Shown here piece after piece: positions 59,400-64,000 of a stretch of 64,000 nucleotides of DNA (positions are counted from its first letter, which is position 1; every line of letters begins with the position of its first letter). This stretch comes from Dioscorea cayenensis subsp. rotundata (Eukaryota > Streptophyta > Magnoliopsida > Dioscoreales > Dioscoreaceae), in contig NC_052475.1 of NCBI RefSeq assembly GCF_009730915.1, positions 29,573,016 to 29,637,015 of the forward strand, given 5' to 3'. Made by a program: the position numbers and the translations under genes. The notes beneath the pieces were generated by a model. It was not told the DNA's origin. It worked only from the letters and a program-made list of their open reading frames with translations, and searched no databases.

Positions 59400-61396
59400 T
59401 TGGGGGACCGTGGGCTTGTGTAAAGTATTCTACTTGATCTTTTCTCTAATTACGTCGAATTATATCTGCATTCAAAGTCATTCGCCCTTATCATCTCATC
59501 AGTTGTTGAGTAGATATCAAAGCATTGCTATCCTCATTTGAAAGTAGCATTCAAAGTATCTCACTGAAACAGAGTATATATGCTTGCGAAATAAGATATG
59601 TCTAGCTAAGATCAAGAACCATACAATGCACAGCATACTGAACACATAAAATAGATTGTTGCCCTTTGGTTCAACTTGATGTGATCTATTTCTGTCTTTG
59701 TTTGTCATTATTGTGTATGGTTTTTCAATTAAAAATAGTGTGTTTGGTACAAGAACAACAAGTAACTTTTCATGATATTCTTGAAATGCAGAGTGCATCT
59801 CAAAGATTGTGGAGCAGAGCATGTGATGATCAAAAGCAAGTCAAGAACTTGGTCATTTTAGATGGAGAAAAGCACACTCATTAATTAACTTAGGCATCAT
59901 TGAATCATGGATTCAACTTACAAAAATTCAATCCTTGACCAAGCGTGGTCCATAGATGTGCTTAATCAGAAAAACTTGTTCTGTCATTTATAATTTTATA
60001 GATTCAGCACGACAATTTTGGCTGTATGAATTTCTTCAGCTTTGTCATTTATAATTTTACAGCATACTGTTTTGCTTCAGTTAGTTAATTTTGAACAGAA
60101 ATGTTAGCTAATTATATTTTTTGTGTACAACCATAAGTCAAGTGCAAGTTCTTTCTTTTTTTTTTGGTTTGGTTTTTTGACATTTGTCCTCACAAAACTT
60201 GAATCTTGTGTGGATATGAACCCAATCCTAGTTTGTTCATGGTTAACTGCCTTCATTCCTGAAGGAATGTGTGGAAAGTGAATTGAATTAGATTATATAT
60301 ATATGAATGTATTTTTTAGAGACATCAATAAATTCAAATCTAAGAAAGTTCGACATCCCACGATTGGCCGTTGATTTTCATCTAACAGTTACTTTTCATT
60401 TATGTACAATATATTAATAGTATTAAACCAGACTTATATATATATATATATATATATATAATGGCTTTATGAGAACTTTCAAATGTTGGAGATTATAAAT
60501 AAATTTAAAACTTTAACAGGGCAAACAAGCAACCTCGGAAACCATATGGACATGGGTATATATTTAAACAAGATCAAAGAAAATGATGGAGTGCCTATGA
60601 GTAAAAAAAAACATGATATATAATTTGGTGACGGTTAGACCAAATGAAGTTTAATCAAGAAAATTAAGTTATAGAAATAAAATAATGACTTGGTGTAACA
60701 CTTCAAATACAAAGAAGTGTGTTTTATTTTTTATTTTTCCTACATGGAAAGTGATAGCAGACCAACTTCATGTAAAGAATGCTTACCATTCTACTTAAGT
60801 ATTAACCACTATCTTGACAACTTGGTTTTTGGAGAAAATACTTAATTGGTTGCAAACTTGACATCAAAGTCCAACATGGATTTCTTTTTTGAAACATTGG
60901 TCAAACTTTGAGTGGTTTTTGTTACTTGGATTCATCAACTTGATTTCTATGAAAGCAATTAATCATTTGACATCGATTCCGTCTTATTTTGGTGTAAGCT
61001 AGTACATAAAATAATTAAATAATGTTCTTAGATAATATTGATATTTGAATTCAATGTTTTTTAAAAATAACTTTAAAATTAAAAAAAATTTTGATTTTGT
61101 TCCTAAATTAATAATTTTGTAATGATAATTATTTTTATTATTTTCTATTAATCAAATAGGACACACTAATATACATCAATGTAAGATTTTATATTTAATA
61201 ATGAGTGTGAACTTGGGTATGTATCAAAATATACCCTATCACATGTAGTATTGAAAAGACTATAATACAATATTTAAACTTTTATAAAATATGCAACTTG
61301 GTCTAATTTAAGTGAAATTTTAATGGATCATTAAAATGATTGATAATCTTGATTAGAATCAGAAAACATAAACTAGATAAAGGATGAGATCTCTCT

Positions 61397-61468
<72 letters not shown>

Positions 61469-62014
61469 AAAGAAAGAAAGACCAACAAGATAATATTAAG
61501 ATCAATAGAAAAAAGGCATAGAAAGTATAGAGATGTATGACCTTCAAACTTGAAGACATTTCAAACATTTTGGGATGGTGGCCGCTCACCTTTCCACAAT
61601 GCTTCCATGTTTTTAATTAATAAGATATATATATATATTTATTTATTTATTTATTTATTTATTTTTTCAAATATATATATTTATAGATTAATGACGAGCA
61701 AATCATGTTCCTCTTTGAACTTGGTCATAGTTCTAGAAAGAAAAGAAAAGAAAGAAAGAAAGAAGACACAATAATGGGGTCCAATAGCAACACTAATGAT
61801 ATTTTTTTTGGAGCAACTAATACTCTTATTATATCCACAAATCTTGATTACTAGTCTCTTTCTTTTGTCTATCTATATTATTATAAAGCAAAAAAATCAA
61901 AATAAATAGAAAGTAATTATTTTTTTTCATTTTTTTAACTTTTTAACTTAAATTTATAAAACATGAAGGATAAGCAGTTAAGTGTGTGTTGCAATGCACA
62001 TTCATGTATATGTA
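59400..62014. other. AT-rich intergenic stretch
   Basis: No gene recognised. (AT)n arrays at 60435-60461 and 61399-61465 and a (TTTA)n run at about 61636-61664. Confidence 0.5.
61399..61465. repeat. (AT)n array, 67 bp
   Basis: Longest pure AT dinucleotide run in the window, about 33 units. Confidence 0.95.
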
Positions 62015-62028
62015 ATATAAATAACTTA
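62015..62028. repeat. Target-site duplication of SINE, left copy
   Basis: atataaataactta, repeated at 62241-62254. Confidence 0.8.
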
Positions 62029-62240
62029 GAGTATGGGTCGCCGATAGAGCTCTCACCGAGTGGTGAGAGTTCGATTCTCAGCTGAGGGCATATTTCTGGG
62101 AGTTGTGAATAGTGGTTGTGTATGGGTGGTTCTAGTGCCCACGTGAGCGTGGCCCCGTCCCCACTTGTTCTACCGAGGCTTGTGCACGTCCCTGCGTCTC
62201 TAGTGGGTTCGCCCCGCTCCTCTTTCCAAAAAAAAAAAAT
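62029..62240 (+). mobile_element. SINE (tRNA-derived) with poly-A tail
   Basis: About 212 bp, much more GC-rich than its surroundings. Near the 5' end is a tRNA-like Pol III promoter: A-box-like sequence around tagagctctcaccgagtgg and B-box-like gagttcgattctc at about 62067-62079. The body (gtgcccacgtgagcg, gtgggttcgccccgctcc) ends in a run of A (62228-62239). Perfect 14-bp direct repeats flank it (62015-62028 and 62241-62254). Non-autonomous; mobilised by LINE machinery. Confidence 0.85.
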
Positions 62241-62254
62241 ATATAAATAACTTA
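62241..62254. repeat. Target-site duplication of SINE, right copy
   Basis: atataaataactta; see 62015-62028. Confidence 0.8.
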
Positions 62255-63364
62255 TATGCATATATGTCAATATGTGTGTGTGGAAAAAAATAATTGTACA
62301 AGAGCATACATATGTTTTGAATTTTTATTAGTACACCATATATATATATATATATATATATTACAAAGATGATAACTGCCGTCAAAAAGATAAATAGGTA
62401 TGAATGTACACAATTTACGGTAACTTAATGATCTTTTAAAGATAAATCTCTCTTACGATGTAACTCTAGGTGAGAGAAAATATTGTTCCTTCCACAAAAT
62501 ATAAGACTAACAATATTGATGAACAATACTTAGTCCTAGTGTATAGTATATGAAGAATGTTGATAAATAATATTGTGGGAGTAAGTGTTTAAGATTTCAC
62601 CTTGTTGCACACTGTGGTGAGTTACTATGGATTAACAGTGGTTTTTCTAATTTAAACTTAGTGCACCAATTGAGTTTATATATATATATATAGCCGGCTT
62701 GATAATTATCTAATAGTTTGAAATTATAATGTGACGATGATGCATGAACTTGACAATGTGGCTTTTTGGCATTTGGGAAACAATTGTTACATTAAAATCC
62801 AACCACTTGAAAATGAAAACTAGTATTTAATTATCATGATTTACTTGTGTATAAAATATTGAATTCAGTAAGAGTTAGTGATGCATGATATCTTTTGGCA
62901 TTTAGGTAATAATAATATAAATAATGACAACATTAATAATATTTATAGTAAACACAACCACTTGGACATGAAAATTATTGTTTATGGATTTAGTCTGGTT
63001 ACTAAACCTTAATCAATAAAAAACAATATTTACCAAAATCTCTATTTTTAAAAAAAAATATATAAACATATAAATGTGATAATAAATAAGATCAAAATAA
63101 GATGTGCAAGTCAATAATCCATCGTAGTACAATTCCAAACTAAATATTTGCAAACCAAACATTTGAATTCAATCTAAATATTACAAGATTTCAGTTCACC
63201 AAAACACACCCTTAATTAGCTACTACTTCAAACAAAGTCAAGGGTCATAAAAGTCATTTCACTTAATACCATGAAGATCTTCCTCCTTGGTTGGTAAACT
63301 CTCAATAAGTCTTTATCCTTCTTTTAATAAATCATTATGATTAAATGATATTGAATAATTAATC

Positions 63365-63401
<37 letters not shown>

Positions 63402-63516
63402 TTAAGAGAGTAAAAAAACTACAACTATATTAAAATAATAGTTAAAAATATATAGATTAATTTTAACCACCTCTAATGATTAAGTTGTTAAATTACAAGC
63501 GGAGAATGTAAAAAAC

Positions 63517-63566
<50 letters not shown>

Positions 63567-64000
63567 AACAACCCAGATAACAAATGATGTATATATATAT
63601 ATATATATGTTAAACTGTAGTCTCTAGTCAACACCCACGTCAAAAGTAATTACTATATTTGAAGTCATGTTATATGTTTTCCCTAATTAGAGAGTGAGTG
63701 GAGGAAATCAAAAGTGTGCTTGGTTGTGGACGCTAAAATTTCTAACCTATTCCTATATATATATATAATATATACCATCACTATGATAGTTACCATCTTG
63801 ATAAGAAAGAGTTAGTATAACATTTTTCTTCCTAATAAAAACGAAGCTTCCAGACATACTTATTTCAAGTGATTTATTCATAATTTTTTTATTAAAAAAA
63901 AAAAACTATGATAACTTAAAGAATAGCCTATCTATTTTTTTCATCATATATATATATATATAGAGAGAGAGCATAAGTCCTCAACACTTGAAGGAATAAT
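62255..64000. other. AT-rich intergenic stretch to window end
   Basis: No gene recognised. (AT)n arrays at about 62340-62362, 63371-63398, 63520-63564 and 63589-63608. Confidence 0.5.

Overview
The window is nuclear DNA of a flowering plant. The genes are intron-bearing with GT/AG junctions, they belong to plant-only families (class III peroxidase, GRAS, DYW-type PPR, PTI1-like kinase, GRIK kinase), and they sit in very AT-rich DNA full of (AT)n arrays. The strongly GC-rich third-position bias in the last two thirds of the GRAS gene suggests a monocot. A yam-like genome would fit, but that is an inference. A run of exactly 1000 N (38883-39882) is a scaffold gap.

Left part, 1-14.2 kb. A PTI1-like receptor-cytoplasmic kinase lies on the minus strand. 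Its last exon is beyond the left edge, and one extra base breaks the frame in exon 2. Next come a 3' LINE fragment with a 19-bp target-site duplication, a small one-helix membrane protein of unknown function (plus), and a complete SnRK1-activating kinase gene of the GRIK/SnAK type (minus, 11 coding exons plus a 5'-UTR exon).

15-28.5 kb is a tandem segmental duplication. Two near-identical secreted class III peroxidase genes (332 and 330 residues, four exons each, minus strand) lie in two copies of a 6-6.4 kb segment whose non-coding flanks still align. The signal peptides are coded partly by a telomere-like CTAACC hexamer repeat that differs in copy number.

29.7-46.2 kb is a transposon-rich stretch without a recognised host gene. 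It holds a 5'-truncated LINE with a 687-codon open frame (13-bp TSD), two solo LTRs (one with a perfect 5-bp TSD), the gap, a Tourist-like MITE (TTA TSD) and a non-autonomous hAT element (8-bp TSD).

48-59 kb is a gene-dense right arm: a single-exon GRAS factor matching NSP1 (plus), an OXS3-like stress protein in two exons (minus) with G-boxes upstream, an intronless DYW-type PPR protein (plus), a tRNA-Ser(GCU) (minus) head-to-head with TAF9 (plus, two exons), and an exact-period 80-bp x 3 tandem repeat downstream of TAF9. The last 4.5 kb is AT-rich and gene-free, apart from a SINE with a 14-bp TSD.

No operon-like or defence-island logic is visible. The genes are independent units. I did not find a convincing wholly new system. 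The strongest leads are the peroxidase duplication with its coding hexamer, the single-base lesion in the PTI1-like gene, and several transposon insertions with clear boundaries.
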